A stretch of DNA of 64,000 bases. Origin: Clarkia xantiana subsp. parviflora (lineage: Eukaryota; Streptophyta; Magnoliopsida; Myrtales; Onagraceae). Below, piece by piece: positions 30,141 through 41,807 of the stretch. The stretch spans positions 16,784,763 to 16,848,762 of the forward strand of contig JAPTYO010000007.1 in the NCBI GenBank assembly GCA_036873135.1, in the 5' to 3' direction. The notes beneath the pieces were generated by a model. It did no database searches, was not told the DNA's origin, and saw only the letters and a program-made list of their open reading frames with translations. The translations under genes were made by a program, and so were the position numbers. How positions within the stretch are numbered: the first letter of the stretch is position 1; the number at the start of each line of letters is the position of its first letter.

Positions 30141-30894
30141 TGATGGATATGTGTCCAATTCGGGTTCGTATTTACGTTTCGGGACTCGTAAGCACGTCAA
30201 AAATTACATCTCGGTTTAAAAACGTCTCCCAAGGTGTCAAAACGGTCCGGAAACGCATTTACGCGCGTCCGGACCGGACCTCCGGGTTGCTTGCAATCCG
30301 GACCTCGCCGAATTGCCCGAACTCGACGAGGTCCAGATTGCATTACGGGTATCGCGCGACTACCGTATCCGCGATTACCGTCACGTATAGAGAAGTCAAG
30401 TTCGCGCATTACCAACGTGGATGACGGTTACCGTTTGTTTTCTTGAACCGTTGTCGAACCGCTTTAAAACCGGGTCCGGTCCCAAGGAAGCCTATAAATA
30501 GGAGGCCTTGGCCACCCATTTTCACACATCCTCTCATTTGCCCAACTTTGGTATTTTGAGCTCTGACTTCTCTCTAGAAAATTCTCTCTCTCTAGAAATT
30601 ACCTTTTTGCCATTATAGTGACTTAAGCATCGGAGAGGGCTCCGCTAGCACCACCCCCCCTCTCCGTGCTAGCATTGGTCCTTCATGCAGGAGCGCATCC
30701 CAAACGCCCGTATCTGTGCACAGACTATCGCCTCCTGAGACACAGCCGAACCAAGTCACAGACTTTTACGGGAGTAAATCCGAACACTCGTCAGTGGCCC
30801 AACCTCCTCCCAACGGAAGGGTTACAGCCCAAAAAGCCCGCACAACCACGCGAACAGACGCGTCCCAACGACCTTGTTCATCCCGGACGCAACA
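30141..30894 (+). repeat. Element E 5' LTR (754 bp)
   Basis: TGATGGATATGTG...ACGCAACA. TATA at 30491-30500, U5 module at 30624-30691. It lacks a short duplicated ggacgtccgg-type segment present in the 3' LTR, which accounts for most of the length difference. Confidence 0.97.
30491..30500 (+). promoter_or_regulatory. TATA box of element E 5' LTR
   Basis: cctataaata in the context aaggaag-cctataaatagg, conserved in all four D/E LTRs (29821, 30491, 41248 and 60358). Confidence 0.78.
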
Positions 30895-30912
30895 TTGGCG
30901 CCGTCTACGTGA
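30895..30912 (+). other. Primer-binding site of element E
   Basis: ttggcgccgtctacgtga follows the 5' LTR. It shares the ggcgccgtct core with A, B, C and F but differs from position 13 on, so the primer may be a different isoacceptor or the site may be tolerant. D has the same variant at 41759. Confidence 0.8.
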
Positions 30913-30945
30913 TTCGAACAAACAAGCTACCGTACCGCAGAAATC

Positions 30946-33900
30946 ATGGCGAGTGATCACAACCCTCCCGAAGAGGTGAAAAACCCAAGGAAAAGGCCCG
31001 GGCGCCCCAGGAAGTCCCCGACGAACAAAAGAATGGGAGGCCAAGCTCCAGCTGGGAGCCAGTCGGGACCCTCCCATATCCCAAGAGCTACTTCCGTAGC
31101 TTCATCCATACTGACTGACAATGTGCCCAACACACAGCACAGAGAGCCAAGAGACAAACATCACGCACCTCCACCTGGTTTCGAGCCAGAAGTACATGGA
31201 GATGAATCCCAGGCAGAAATGTCGCAGGGCGAGCAAAGAACGGGGGCAAACTTGATGCCCACCGTTACTCCAGCGATGATGGCCGCGTTGGAAGAGTTAC
31301 TCGCATTTCGCGAGTCTCTAAAAAACCAAGGATATGCAGCTCAGCCTCCTCCGCCCAACCAAGAGTACACAGCGCCAGCAAGAGAGGTGTCACAAAACAC
31401 TACTCGCTACGGCAATCCTTTCCAGGGCCAACACGCAAGATATGAACCTGCACGGTCATACACTCCTTTCCAAGGAGCCCAGCATTGGAGGAACGAAAGG
31501 CAGCCCCCATTCTACCACCCACAGCAACCAACGAGGGATGATCCTTTTCAAGCCACAAGCAGGGATCAATCTGACATCTACTACAACAATGGTCGGCAAA
31601 ATCCTTCAACAGGTTATGCTGAACCGGTAAAAGGGTTTACCGCCGAGATGTTAGAAGAAATGGTGGAGAAGAAGATGAAGGAAGCAAAAATGAAGGGTAT
31701 GCACGCTCTTGAAGAAAGGGCGTCTCATCCGTTCGCTGACCACTTGGTGAACAGTCGCGTCCCAGACGCACTATATCGAATTGGAGGAGACCTCTACCGT
31801 GGAAAAGGAGATCCAATTGAACACGTGCAAAAGCACGAGGCCTCTCTGCTAGGCAGAACGAAGAACCCACACCATTTCGCAATGACGTTTTCACAAACTC
31901 TTGCCGGGACTGCAGCACATTGGTTCTTCTCACTGCCATGCGGAAGCATCGCTTCGTGGGCGGACCTAAAGGCCAAATTCATTCAAAGATACATGGGCGA
32001 GCGCACATTGTTGAAAGGAGCAAACGCTCTGGACGACGTCCAACAACAAAACGAAGAGTCTCTTGCCGACTACTACGTCCGCTTCAATCAGAACATCTCT
32101 GACATTCAGGGGAACCTGACAGAAGGAGAGATTGTTCGAGCATTCATTCGAAACCTCGGACGAAGAGGCAATGCCCTAGCTGAAAAAATGGCAAAGCGCC
32201 CAGCGGAATCCATGGAGGAATTAGCCGCAAGAGTCAAAGAATATATAGACCTCGAAAGATTCAGAAGCCAGAAAAAGGCAAAAATCGCGGCAGCAAAGGC
32301 AAAAGATAATCCAAAGCAGAACCAACCAAAACCACACTCAAGTGGTCAACATGGAAGACACTGGCAACCACAGCCAAAAAGACCCTTTCAATGAGATTTT
32401 CAGAAGCCAAATGAAGTAAATCTTGCCGACTGCATTCCTTTGAATGCCCCGCTGTCTGTAATTTTGAGAGAAATGAAGGACGCGAATATGTGGAAGGAGC
32501 CAAACAACTTCAGGAAAGGCCCGCTGGGGAGAGACAAGGACAAGTCGTGTGAAAACCACGAGGTCTTCGGCCACGAGACCGATAGCTGCGTCAGTCTACG
32601 CTTCCGAATCAACAACTTCGTCCTCAAAGGCGAATTGAAACAATTTGTTGATCAAGGCAACAACCCCCTGAGAAAAGCTCAACCAGAGTCATCAAAAAGA
32701 GGAAACAAGGGAAAAGAGAAGGTCAATGACAACCCTCCGCCAGCTAAGTGAGGTGTAATCAAAGTCATACAAGGAGGGCCTGCCGCCGGAGGACAAGTAT
32801 CTAATGCTCGGGACATTTATGCATCCCAAGCAGCAACATTGCCGAAGTACGGAAAGCGCAAGCAACCTGAGCAAGAAGACGCAGTCATCCAATTCTCCAG
32901 GGAAGACTTAAAGCATATCGTTTACCCCCACGATGATGCTTTAGTCATAACCATGGACATTGACGGGTACGATGTGAAAATAATTCTGGTCAATGGTGGA
33001 AGCTCCGCTGACATTCTACATGTCAGAGTCCTGGAGCAACTAGGAAAATCTGTCAAGGACTTGTCCTCAGGAACCTTCTCATTAGTCAGCTTCGCCGGAG
33101 CAGCTACACAACCCCTGGGTACAATCACACTTCCTGTCATCCTTGGCCAGGGGTGGAGAGCATTACATATCAACGTCACTTTCGTAGTCGTAGAATCTCT
33201 CGGAGCCTACAACGGAATCTTGGGACGAACAACGATCAATCCCTATGTGATCGTGCCCTCCACCGTCCACCAAAAGATGAAGTTCCCGACGGAACATGGG
33301 ATTGGGGAAGTGCTAGGCGATCAGATAACCGCAAGACGTTGTTACGTCAATGCCTTGAGAGCAAAGCACCAATACCATGTGGCCATGATAAATTCCTTCA
33401 AGAGGCAGAAAGTCGTTGATGAAAGAAAGAAGCAACTGATGGAACAAGCTGTTACAATGTGGAACCAACAAGGAAGCATCCAGTCCTCACCATGGCACCA
33501 GATTTGGCTCGTTAAGCAGGGAGAAGACGAGCCAATCATGGAATACTTCATTAGATTCGCCTCCAACGCCTCAACAGCGAAAGCAACAAGAGAAGAAGTG
33601 ATAAGTGTGTTCTATGCAAACATGAACGCCAAATCTTTCCTTCTCTTTGGACGAACTCATGGATGGCGAACAACAAAAACCATGGCAGATTTGAAGGATA
33701 AGCTTGAGACAACAGTCTTATGCGAACAAGAACTGAGGTGGGGTACACCCCTCAGTTGGGACAAAGGAGTTCAAGCAAGAATGAACAATCAGGAAGACGC
33801 AAGCATTGATATCGATAACATCTTCACACCGCTAAACACGGTTGCTGAAGAAATTTACATCAAACTCCTGGAAAATAAGCTCCCAAGTCCACTTGTCCAA

Positions 33901-34077
33901 AAGACAGCTTTCTTGGGCGACAACATCAGAGAGTGGTGCAAGTACCACAAAACTTGGGGGCACAACACAAACATGTGTCTACCATTAAGGTGGGAAATTG
34001 AAGAATGCATCACGCTAGGTGCACTAAGGCGATTCATGGCAACCGACTCCGTGACATCGTCATCAAATCAGCCATAA
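30946..34077 (+). pseudogene. gag: gag-protease-second gag-like region of element E (broken)
   Basis: The reading frame starts at an ATG 34 bases after the PBS core. Visible parts: N-terminus with RPGRPRK motif; capsid-type Retrotrans_gag at about residues 290-385 (WFFSLPCGSI...FIQRYMG); CENHEVFGHETDSC knuckle-like motif; protease; then, where RT should be, a second gag-like stretch with [26 protein letters not shown] and [15 protein letters not shown]. Breaks: TGA at 32392-32394, TGA at 32749-32751, and the protease catalytic Asp is Asn (aat at 32992-32994). The 32839-34077 part stays open for 412 codons. The comparison with D makes each defect specific to E. Confidence 0.85.
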
Positions 34078-34384
34078 TGAAACGGGAGAAACAACTATCT
34101 TTAGATTACTTTGCGCATTCCTAGTATTTCTAGTACAATCAATGTAAATACGCGCAAGTATCTAATAAAGTCAATCTACATTTGTAGGTACACACCTATC
34201 TCTTGCACGCTATTTCTTGGATTAAACGCGAAGCAATTAAACTACGCGCTTATTATCAACATCAATAATCCAAGATATTATGACATGTGCAAGCAAAATC
34301 TATCACGCGTTATGACAACGCTTATCATCAACAACAATTTACCTAAATGGATGACCACATCAAAAGGCATCATCATAAAATCAA
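34078..34384. other. Element E spacer after gag-PR
   Basis: AT-rich non-coding DNA collinear with D 44941-45240. It ends in the left TSD taaaatcaa of the MITE. Confidence 0.5.
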
Positions 34385-34993
34385 GGGTTAAAGGTACTTT
34401 TCATACTACATGTTTGACCGAATGTGGCTTTTAGTACTGGATGTTTAGTTTTGTATACTTTTGGTACCAAACGTTTGAAAAAAATGTGGCTTTTGGTACA
34501 TCCGTTAGTTGGCCGTTAGTTTTGGCCATTAAATGACATGTGCAAGTCACGTGATTGACTCTAAACTTTTAATTTAGTTCAATTTAGTCCCTCAAATATA
34601 TTCATAACTTTTATTTTGTTTAATTTAGTCCTAAAGCTTCAAAATCGAACCCAATTGGGACCTATCCCCAATTGGGTAAATTTGACCCAAATAGGGCTAT
34701 GTCAATTGAATTTGATTGGTTTAATTGGGTCCGATTTTAAAGTGTTATGACTAAGTTAAACAAAATAAAAGTTAGGAATATATTTGAGGGACTAAATTGA
34801 ACAAAATTAAAAGTTTAGAGTCGATAATGTGACTTGCACATGTCATTTAACGGCCAAAACTAACGATCAACTAACGGATGTACCAAAAGCCACATTTTTT
34901 CAAACGTTTGGTACCAAAAGTATACAAAACTAAACATCCAGCACTAAAAGCCACATTCGATCAAACATGTGGTATGAAAAGTACCTTTAACCC
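34385..34993. mobile_element. Mutator-type foldback MITE (609 bp)
   Basis: The whole element is a long inverted repeat with ends gggttaaaggtac.../...gtacctttaaccc. It is flanked by a 9-bp duplication taaaatcaa (34376-34384 and 34994-35002), the TSD length of Mutator-like elements. Element D has the empty site (catcatagaatcaaaaactt near 45235-45254). No coding capacity. Confidence 0.93.
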
Positions 34994-35002
34994 TAAAATC
35001 AA

Positions 35003-35400
35003 ACACTTGGAGTTAAGCCCAAGAAACTTTCAAAGACAGCATATCACATAATGCATGATATTTGCGTACTTACACCAACAAGGAGTTTATTTCTCCATTT
35101 ACAAATCAACATCTATCTCAAGAAGCTGCTGGTAACACAAAGCCATTGCGCTATGTTCACAGCCAACTTATATGTCACAAGGACAACTTGCGGATCATCT
35201 ACAAGCAATATCTTGGATTAACACCAAGACCTACTATCAAAGGTGGCATGTTGAGGTATACTCTTTGAAAAGATAAACCCCATGTTTACTTCTAGAAAAT
35301 GACATGCTGTGACATCTCATATCAGAGGCAAATCCTCATGTTCATAGCCATTCCCTGATCCAGAACAGGACGGGCAAACACAATAACGGGGCTGATCACC
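35003..35400. other. Element E non-coding spacer
   Basis: Collinear with D 45255-45664. No gene. The D copy carries an extra stretch of about 60 bp near 45459-45521. Confidence 0.45.
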
Positions 35401-35990
35401 CCATAAGTGGCGGATGTCCTCTGTTTAGACGACAATCCCATATTACGAATTCCTGGTACGGGTTCACTTTTCATTGCGGATGTCCTCTGTTTAGACGACA
35501 ATCCCATATTACGAATTCTTGGTACGGGTTCACTCTTCATTACGGATGTCCTCTGTTTAGACGACAATCCCATATTACGAATTCCTGGTACGGGTTCACT
35601 CTTCATTACGGATGTCCTCTGTTTAGACGACAATCCCATATTACGAATTCCTGGTACGGGTTCACTTTTCATTGCGGATGTCCTCTGTTTAGACGACAAT
35701 CCCATATTACGAATTCCTGGTACGGGTTCACTCTTCATTGCGGTTGTCCTCTGTTTAGACGACAATCCCATATTACGAATTCCTGGTACGGGTTCACTCT
35801 TCATTACGGATGTCCTCTGTTTAGACGACAATCCCATATTACGAATTCCTGGTAAGGGTTCACTCTTCATGGCGGATGTCCTCTGTTTAGACGACAATCC
35901 CATATTACGAATTCCTGGTAAGGGTTCACTCTTCATTGCGAATGTCCTCTTTTTAAGACGACAATCCAATACTTCGAATTACAGGTAAGG
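35401..35990. repeat. 66-bp tandem array in element E
   Basis: Eight to nine copies of a unit containing gatgtcctctgtttagacga and caatcccatattacgaattc. Because 66 is divisible by three, both strands stay open for about 200 codons; the same array, with about seven copies, is in D at 54345-54790. No protein domain is evident, so I treat the frames as by-products. Confidence 0.9.
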
Positions 35991-36818
35991 GTTCACTCTA
36001 TACAGCAGAAGTCCTCTTACTAGACGACAATTCCGTCCTACAGATTTTCAAAATCGTGTTGCATGGTTCCTGGACGCAGAAAACATGCATCACAATTCAT
36101 ATTCTCAAAAAGTGCTACATGGTCCCTGGACGCAGGAATCATGTATCACAAATATTTTCACCAAATATTTTGCCAAATACTTTATAAAAATTTTATGTAT
36201 CAAACACCTTTCCAAACACTTTATCAAACAAGGATTTTTAGGGTTTGCAAAACACTCTTTCAAAACCCAAAAATGTTTTTACGTATGCTTCCCCAACGCG
36301 GGTTGATACACACTGGCAGGTGCGCACCCTGTTTAAAACTCATAAAATTTACAAGTAGAGTCTTGTACAACGTCGCCTTAGAGTGGAACTAAGAGACGGT
36401 ATAAACTAGTATCTTGCTCAAGCACAGATAACACATTTCAAACATACTACTTGTTAAGTCGCTATACGCGAATCACTCGACAAGTTTCGACGAATATAGT
36501 GTCAAGCTATGCAGGACGACGTACAACATGCATAACGCATCGTACAAGCAATCTCAAATCAAAAGTGACTATCGGTCACGATTGCGGGGACTACGTCGAC
36601 ACTACTAGTCATCCGCATTCAGTAAACACAGTAAGAGATAATGGTATGAAATATTACTAATAAGTTATCATGCAAACTTCTGTGTCTAAAACAGGTTCAT
36701 ACGACGTAGTTCAAAGCGAACAAGTCACAAACAACAACTCCAACAAGTTTCTAAACATAGAAGCCGAAGGGCAAACAGGCTCATAAACGAGTTCAACATA
36801 TCGAAAACATGACACAAA
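35991..36818. other. Element E spacer between array and antisense gene
   Basis: Non-coding. It includes two copies of a catggt(t/c)cctggacgcag block (about 36062 and 36118). Collinear with D 54790-55628. Confidence 0.45.
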
Positions 36819-39170
36819 TCAAAGGAGTCCATCATCCCTGACAGGGCTGGGCGGAACAGGCAAATGTTGCACATTAGTGCCACCACCATCTTCTCCAAAC
36901 AAAAATGCAAACTCAGATGTTGCAGTATCTAAGCGACGAAACTCGGCAACTTGCCCAACAGCAGACTCCGCATATGGCCCTAACTTGTCAAAAGGAAAGC
37001 CAGGAGCAAGAATACTCACTCTACGAATAAAATCCTCAGCAAACTCGCTGAGCATAGGAGCGGCCTTCGCCATGGCAGCAGCAGTAACCGCACTGTCAAA
37101 TCCAGGAGTAGAAGGGAACTTGCTAAGTCCCTCTTCAATGCCAGCCTTCATCTCTTCCTCGCGCACTTGCCGACAGGCAACCTTGTGCTTGCCCGGGTTA
37201 TCAGAAATTGCCTTCTCAATGGCAGCGTTCTCAGACTCAAGCTGAATAAGGCTGGCATGATCAGACTCATAACGAGCATCAAAATCCGTCTTCTTCAACG
37301 AAAGACGGCGTACTTCGTCCTTAGCTTCTTCAAGCTCCTTAGACAAAGTGGCAGCTTTGTCAGCAATGGCACGCCTCTCCTGGATAAGCTCCAACATGAA
37401 GGAGGACATGTGCACCACATCAGAAACAACCTGAAAACAAGGAAACAGTAAGCATACATGTTCGGGAACAATGAACATAGCAAAATGAAAAAAGATACTC
37501 ACTGGAGCGAATCCAGACAACGATCTATCTACAAAAGTTCGTGCCGCCTCGTCACTTGAGGGTCGAATAACTCGATCACCAGGAGGAATAGAACAATGAA
37601 GCACGCGCACGCCAACTTCAGGCATGCTCAGCTGAGAGTTCTTAGGAAAAGTAAGATCTCCGGCCACGTATGGCATCCACTTACCATCTGAAATGTCACC
37701 TTCCAAAGGACGAAGCAAATCCGTACGTCCAAGTGGTGGGATCACTACATGCAAACAAAACAAAAGTTATGCAAAAGCCAAAAACAAAAGCACACAATCA
37801 AGTGTTCAGCCTATACCCGAAGGAAGAGAACGTTCCACCTCGGACCGCTCCTTCGAGCGGGGGGCAGACAACGCATCCTCGCAACCGCTAACTTCCTTCC
37901 CTTTATGACAGGAAGGAGTAGGAACGGTCACAGTAGTCTTCGGACGCTTCGAACTGCTCGAAGAACGCGCCCCAGTGGTGGACCGTCTGGAGGAGTCAGG
38001 AACGGCAACGACGCGATCTGAAACAAGCGCCGTGTGACCTACAAGCAACATGCAAAGTCACAACCCAATCAAGAAAATACATAAGGAAGATTGTTCTTTT
38101 AAAACCATCTACCTTTTCCGCGTCCAGAAGCCGCCGATGCTCCAGAAGCAAGTGGGGGAACAATCCTTCCGCTAGAGGCAATCTTGCGAGCGGCCGCCGT
38201 CTTCAAAGACGAGCTTTTTCCGTCAAACCAACCTACAGTGCAACACGGTAAAGAGTTATAAAAATTATCAACATACCGAAACGGTAGAAGGGAGCACATG
38301 GATCCCAGGATCAATCAATTCCTGATCTGATGCACGCAATGAGCAAGTAAAGCCGCGCGATTGTTGACATTGATATATCTGTCTTATCACTTCCTTATCC
38401 GACGAGGGAAGTTCCCGAAAGGCAGGCGGGGGATCAAATTTCCGAACATATTCGACATCCCAAGTCGTCCCCGCGTCATGAGCAAAGAAGTAATGATGCC
38501 TCCAATGCTCGGCAGACCGATCAGCAGTAGCAACTAATCGGTAACTAGGATCCCACTTGGCTTCCCCAAGACCAAGTTCCTCAAAACCGTCATTCTGCAA
38601 GTTCGGCCAACGAACTTTCACACCGCACAATCCCGCTGAGTCTGAACTCTTAAGCTGGTAGAAGCAACGAAAGAGGGTGCGGGAATAACGCCAGGACTGC
38701 TTGTGAAACAACACTCTGAAACAAGTCCATACTCGAATTCCGTTGGGTGCAAGATCTAAAGGGGAAATCCCATAACCGCTACAGAGATCAATCAAGTCAG
38801 AACAGTAGGGAAACTGCAAACCCTCTCTAACATGTGATGTGTACACAACAGATAAATCTGCAGGCGGAGGAGTAGCATCTCCTAAACTGCTATCAGGAAG
38901 TATCTCAAAAGGGTAAAAAGCCTCGGTACAAGCGTCGAGTCCAGAAGCACTCGCATACAAGGTGAACAGGGATCTATCCAGACGGTTAGTATAATACCTA
39001 ACCAACTCCTTAATCTCTCCAGCAGGAGATGCCCCAACAAAAGGACCAGCAGCTACACCCTCATCGGTGTCTAAAACACTATCTACTGGCAAAGCCGGAT
39101 CTACTTCCAAATCATCCTCTATATCAGAATTAAAGGTAATCTGCGATAGAGGAGTGGTGGACTTACTCAT
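36819..39170 (-). CDS. Spliced antisense gene (aORF) of element E
   Basis: Five minus-strand exons: 39170 to about 38273, 38232-38113, 38038-37817, 37744-37503 and 37430-36819, totalling about 697 codons. The internal borders have GT-AG signals and consistent phase. The first donor is uncertain: a good gtatgt at 38276 gives the wrong phase, gttgat at 38272 the right one. Exon 1 contains the Transposase_28-like region (CSGYGISPLDLAPNGIRVW), homologous to C's antisense gene. Exons 2-3 are Ser/Ala/Lys-rich. Exon 5 is a coiled coil (LSKELEEAKDEVRRL). No frame-breaking change was seen in E. Function is unknown; its retention in an element that lost pol suggests it matters for the element (inference). 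Confidence 0.7.
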
Positions 39171-39246
39171 TGTATCGACACGATCAAGAGGAAGGAAACT
39201 CCGCAAGAAGTTACTACGGCCCCACAATCTGCAAGAAGCAATCAAA

Positions 39247-39432
39247 AGTCAACGCACGTAGCAAAAGTCAACGCGCGTATCAAAAGTTAACGCACGTAGC
39301 AAAAGTCAACGCGCGTATCAAAAGTCAACGCACGTAGCAAAAGTCAACGCGCGTATCAAAAGTCAACGCACGTAGCAAAAGTCAACGCGCGTATCAAGAG
39401 TCAACGCACGTAGCGAAAGTCAACGCGCGTAG
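39247..39432 (-). promoter_or_regulatory. 19-bp W-box/CGCG array upstream of element E antisense gene
   Basis: Ten 19-bp units at 39247, 39266, 39285 and so on to 39418. On the minus strand each reads cgcgcgttgacttttg or cgtgcgttgacttttg: a TTGACT W-box core next to an (A)CGCG(T/C)-type box. Nine of ten keep the W-box. The array ends about 75 bases upstream of the antisense ATG. D has the same array at 58366-58540. Confidence 0.65.
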
Positions 39433-40865
39433 CCAAGGTCCACGAGCATAGTAAAGTTGGTACGTACAGTGAAAGGGACTAACGTCTTAAGAAGCTATCA
39501 TGCAAACGATGGGATTAACGCGACGAACCGCGAGGATCAAACGCGGCAAACACTTAGGGAGAATTTTTCTCTAAGGCGTCAAAACAACAAGTGATTGCGC
39601 CTAAGGTCATTTAGCAATCCCCGTCAACCAAAAACCCGCCAAGGGAAAAAATTACTCATACCGACCAAAAAACTCCTACACAGAGACACGGGTGCACTAT
39701 GTCCAAATGGGGAATTCTACCTCAACTATCCACGGAAATGAGAAATCACCTAAGTTATGGACAAACGACGATAATAACGGCAACCAATCAGCAATTACTC
39801 AACACACAAGCATCAACAAGCAGTTCCATACTTCAACAACGAAAAATAGCTCGAACGAACAACAATCCGGCAACATTCGAAATCAAGTCGAAGCTGTCTT
39901 TGAAAATCGAAGTTCCAAATTACCTCAAAACATGACGAAAGGTATCCCAATGAACTCCCCTCGTCGAGACGATTCCGGAAAGGTAAGGACCGCGACGAAC
40001 CGATGCCGTGAAGGCGGCGCGTGGGCCACACGCTCCGGCGGAGGTGATTCTCACGCGGCGGCGCGTGAGGGCGCGTCCGGTGTCTTCTGGTGGCTCCGAA
40101 GGCGGCGCTGGAATCCTCGTGACAAACTGAGTCGAATGGTGGTGTCAACTTCTGAAAACAAGTCGAAGATCAAACTCGAAACTGTCGGGAGGTGTCTAAG
40201 CTCTACGACGGCGAAGAAATTATGAACACAAAAGCAATTTCGGGAAAGGATGAATGGATTACCTGCAAAGAAGATGGAATGATGAATTCCCAAGGTGCTG
40301 GAAGGATAATTGGGGATGTGTGTATTTACAATTCCCAAGAGATGCTTTGTTGATAAGGATTAAAGGATTAACTTATCTACACTCACGCCTAAACACCTAC
40401 GGTATACTCCACCCTCTCTCCAAAATATCTACTCCTATGCATATCTTGACATTGCACGTATCAAACCCATCACTCTACACGTATGTTACAATTGCATGAT
40501 TCATGATTTGATAATCGCTAAGTTGTTTTAGAAGCATACGGTTTCAATTTCTTGCATTACGTAATTACAATCTTGCCATGACCATTACTTATGCACGCAT
40601 GATGATAGTGGCATATTCGCATAGTGTATTACCAATCGTTCATGTCTTCAACGATAACCGTACTTGCACGTTACGTATGTACATTCCCTATTGCACTAAC
40701 CGTGATGACAGGAGACAAAGTCATTCGGTTGAAAAATCAAAGGACGGACGAAATCAAGATTTCCACGTCCGACCAACGTTCAAAACCGGAAGGTTAGCGT
40801 CAAGCTCAAATTGGACGCGTATCCTAACTTAAAATAGAGTCAAGAAAGGTTTTAAACCGTTACTT
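39433..40865. other. Element E region upstream of antisense gene
   Basis: Non-coding apart from frames without recognisable domains. A GC-rich segment (about 39990-40130) with gcggcgcgtgagggcgcg stands out in otherwise AT-rich DNA. Collinear with D 58541-59971. It may contain the antisense promoter. Confidence 0.4.
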
Positions 40866-40879
40866 GACTCGGGGGCAAG
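40866..40879 (+). other. Polypurine tract of element E
   Basis: gactcgggggcaag ends exactly at the TGATGG start of the 3' LTR. Confidence 0.85.
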
Positions 40880-41651
40880 TGATGGATATGTGTCCAATTC
40901 GGGTTCGTATTTACGTTTCGGGACTCGTAAGCACGTCAAAAATTACATCTCGGTTTAAAAACGTCTCCCAAGGTGTCAAAACGGTCCGGAAACGCATTTA
41001 CGCGCGTCCGGACGTCCGGGTTGCTTGCAATTCGGACGTCCGGATTGCAGCAATCCGGACCTCGCCGAATTGCCCAAACTCGACGAGGTCCGGATTGCAT
41101 TACGGGTATCGCGCGACTACCGTATCCGCGATTACCGTCACGTATAGAGAAGTCAAGTTCGCGCATTACCAACGTGGATGACGGTTACCGTTTGTTTTCT
41201 TGAACCGTTGTCGAACCGCTTTAAAACCGTGTCCGGTCCCAAGGAAGCCTATAAATAGGAGGCCTTGGCCACCCATTTTCACACATCCTCTCATTTGCCC
41301 AACTTTGGTATTTTGAGCTCTGACTTCTCTCTAGAAAATTCTCTCTCTCTAGAAATTACCCTTTTGCCATTATAGTGACTTAAGCATCGGAGAGGGCAAC
41401 GCTAGCACCACCCCCCTCTCCGTGCTAGCATTGGTCCTTCGTGCAGGAGTCGCGTCCCAAACGCCCGTATCTGTGCACAGACTATCGCCTCCTGAGACAC
41501 AGCCGAACCAAGTCACAGACCTTTACGGGAGTAAATCCGAACACTCGTCAGTGGCCCAACCTCCTCCCAACTGAAGGGTTACAGCCCAAAAAGCCCGCAC
41601 AACCACGCGAACAGACGCGTCCCAACGACCTTGTTCATCCCGGACGCAACA
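40880..41651 (+). repeat. Element E 3' LTR (772 bp)
   Basis: Copy of 30141-30894 with an extra cggacgtccggattgcag-type duplication. TATA at 41248-41258, U5 module at 41381-41446. Followed by TSD ctcgc. Confidence 0.97.
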
Positions 41652-41656
41652 CTCGC

Positions 41657-41758
41657 CAGTGGCCCAACCTCTTCCCGACGAAGGGTTACAGCTCGAAAAA
41701 CCCGCACAACCGCACGAACAGGCGTGTCCTCACGACTCAGTTCATCCATGACGCAACA
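41657..41758 (+). repeat. Element D 5' LTR, right part
   Basis: Continues the D LTR after the E insertion (cagtggcccaacctc...acgcaaca) and matches 60676-60778 of the D 3' LTR with a handful of differences. The frame running from here into gag is not translated as such; gag starts at 41808. Confidence 0.93.
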
Positions 41759-41776
41759 TTGGCGCCGTCTACGTGA
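41759..41776 (+). other. Primer-binding site of element D
   Basis: ttggcgccgtctacgtga, identical to the site of E. Confidence 0.8.
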
Positions 41777-41807
41777 TTCGAACAAGAAGCTACCGTACCG
41801 CAAAATC

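Larger units (their letters stand above)
30141..41651 (+). mobile_element. Element E: non-autonomous Tat element inserted in D's 5' LTR
   Basis: LTRs 30141-30894 and 40880-41651; TSD ctcgc at 30136-30140 and 41652-41656. PBS at 30895, purine tract at 40866-40879. It is collinear with D: gag, protease, second gag-like segment, 66-bp array, antisense gene and 19-bp array. It has two premature stops in gag-PR. It contains a Mutator-type MITE absent from D. The E and D interiors are highly similar, so E is a close sister of D. Confidence 0.97.

Noticed and set aside
35322..35988. Apparent repeat proteins of 193 and 215 residues
   Set aside because: A 66-bp tandem unit keeps both strands open; no domain, and D's copy is interrupted. 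Kept only as a repeat.
41631..41807. Upstream in-frame extension of D's gag into the 5' LTR
   Set aside because: It crosses the PBS and LTR end; the ATG at 41808 matches the start used in E.
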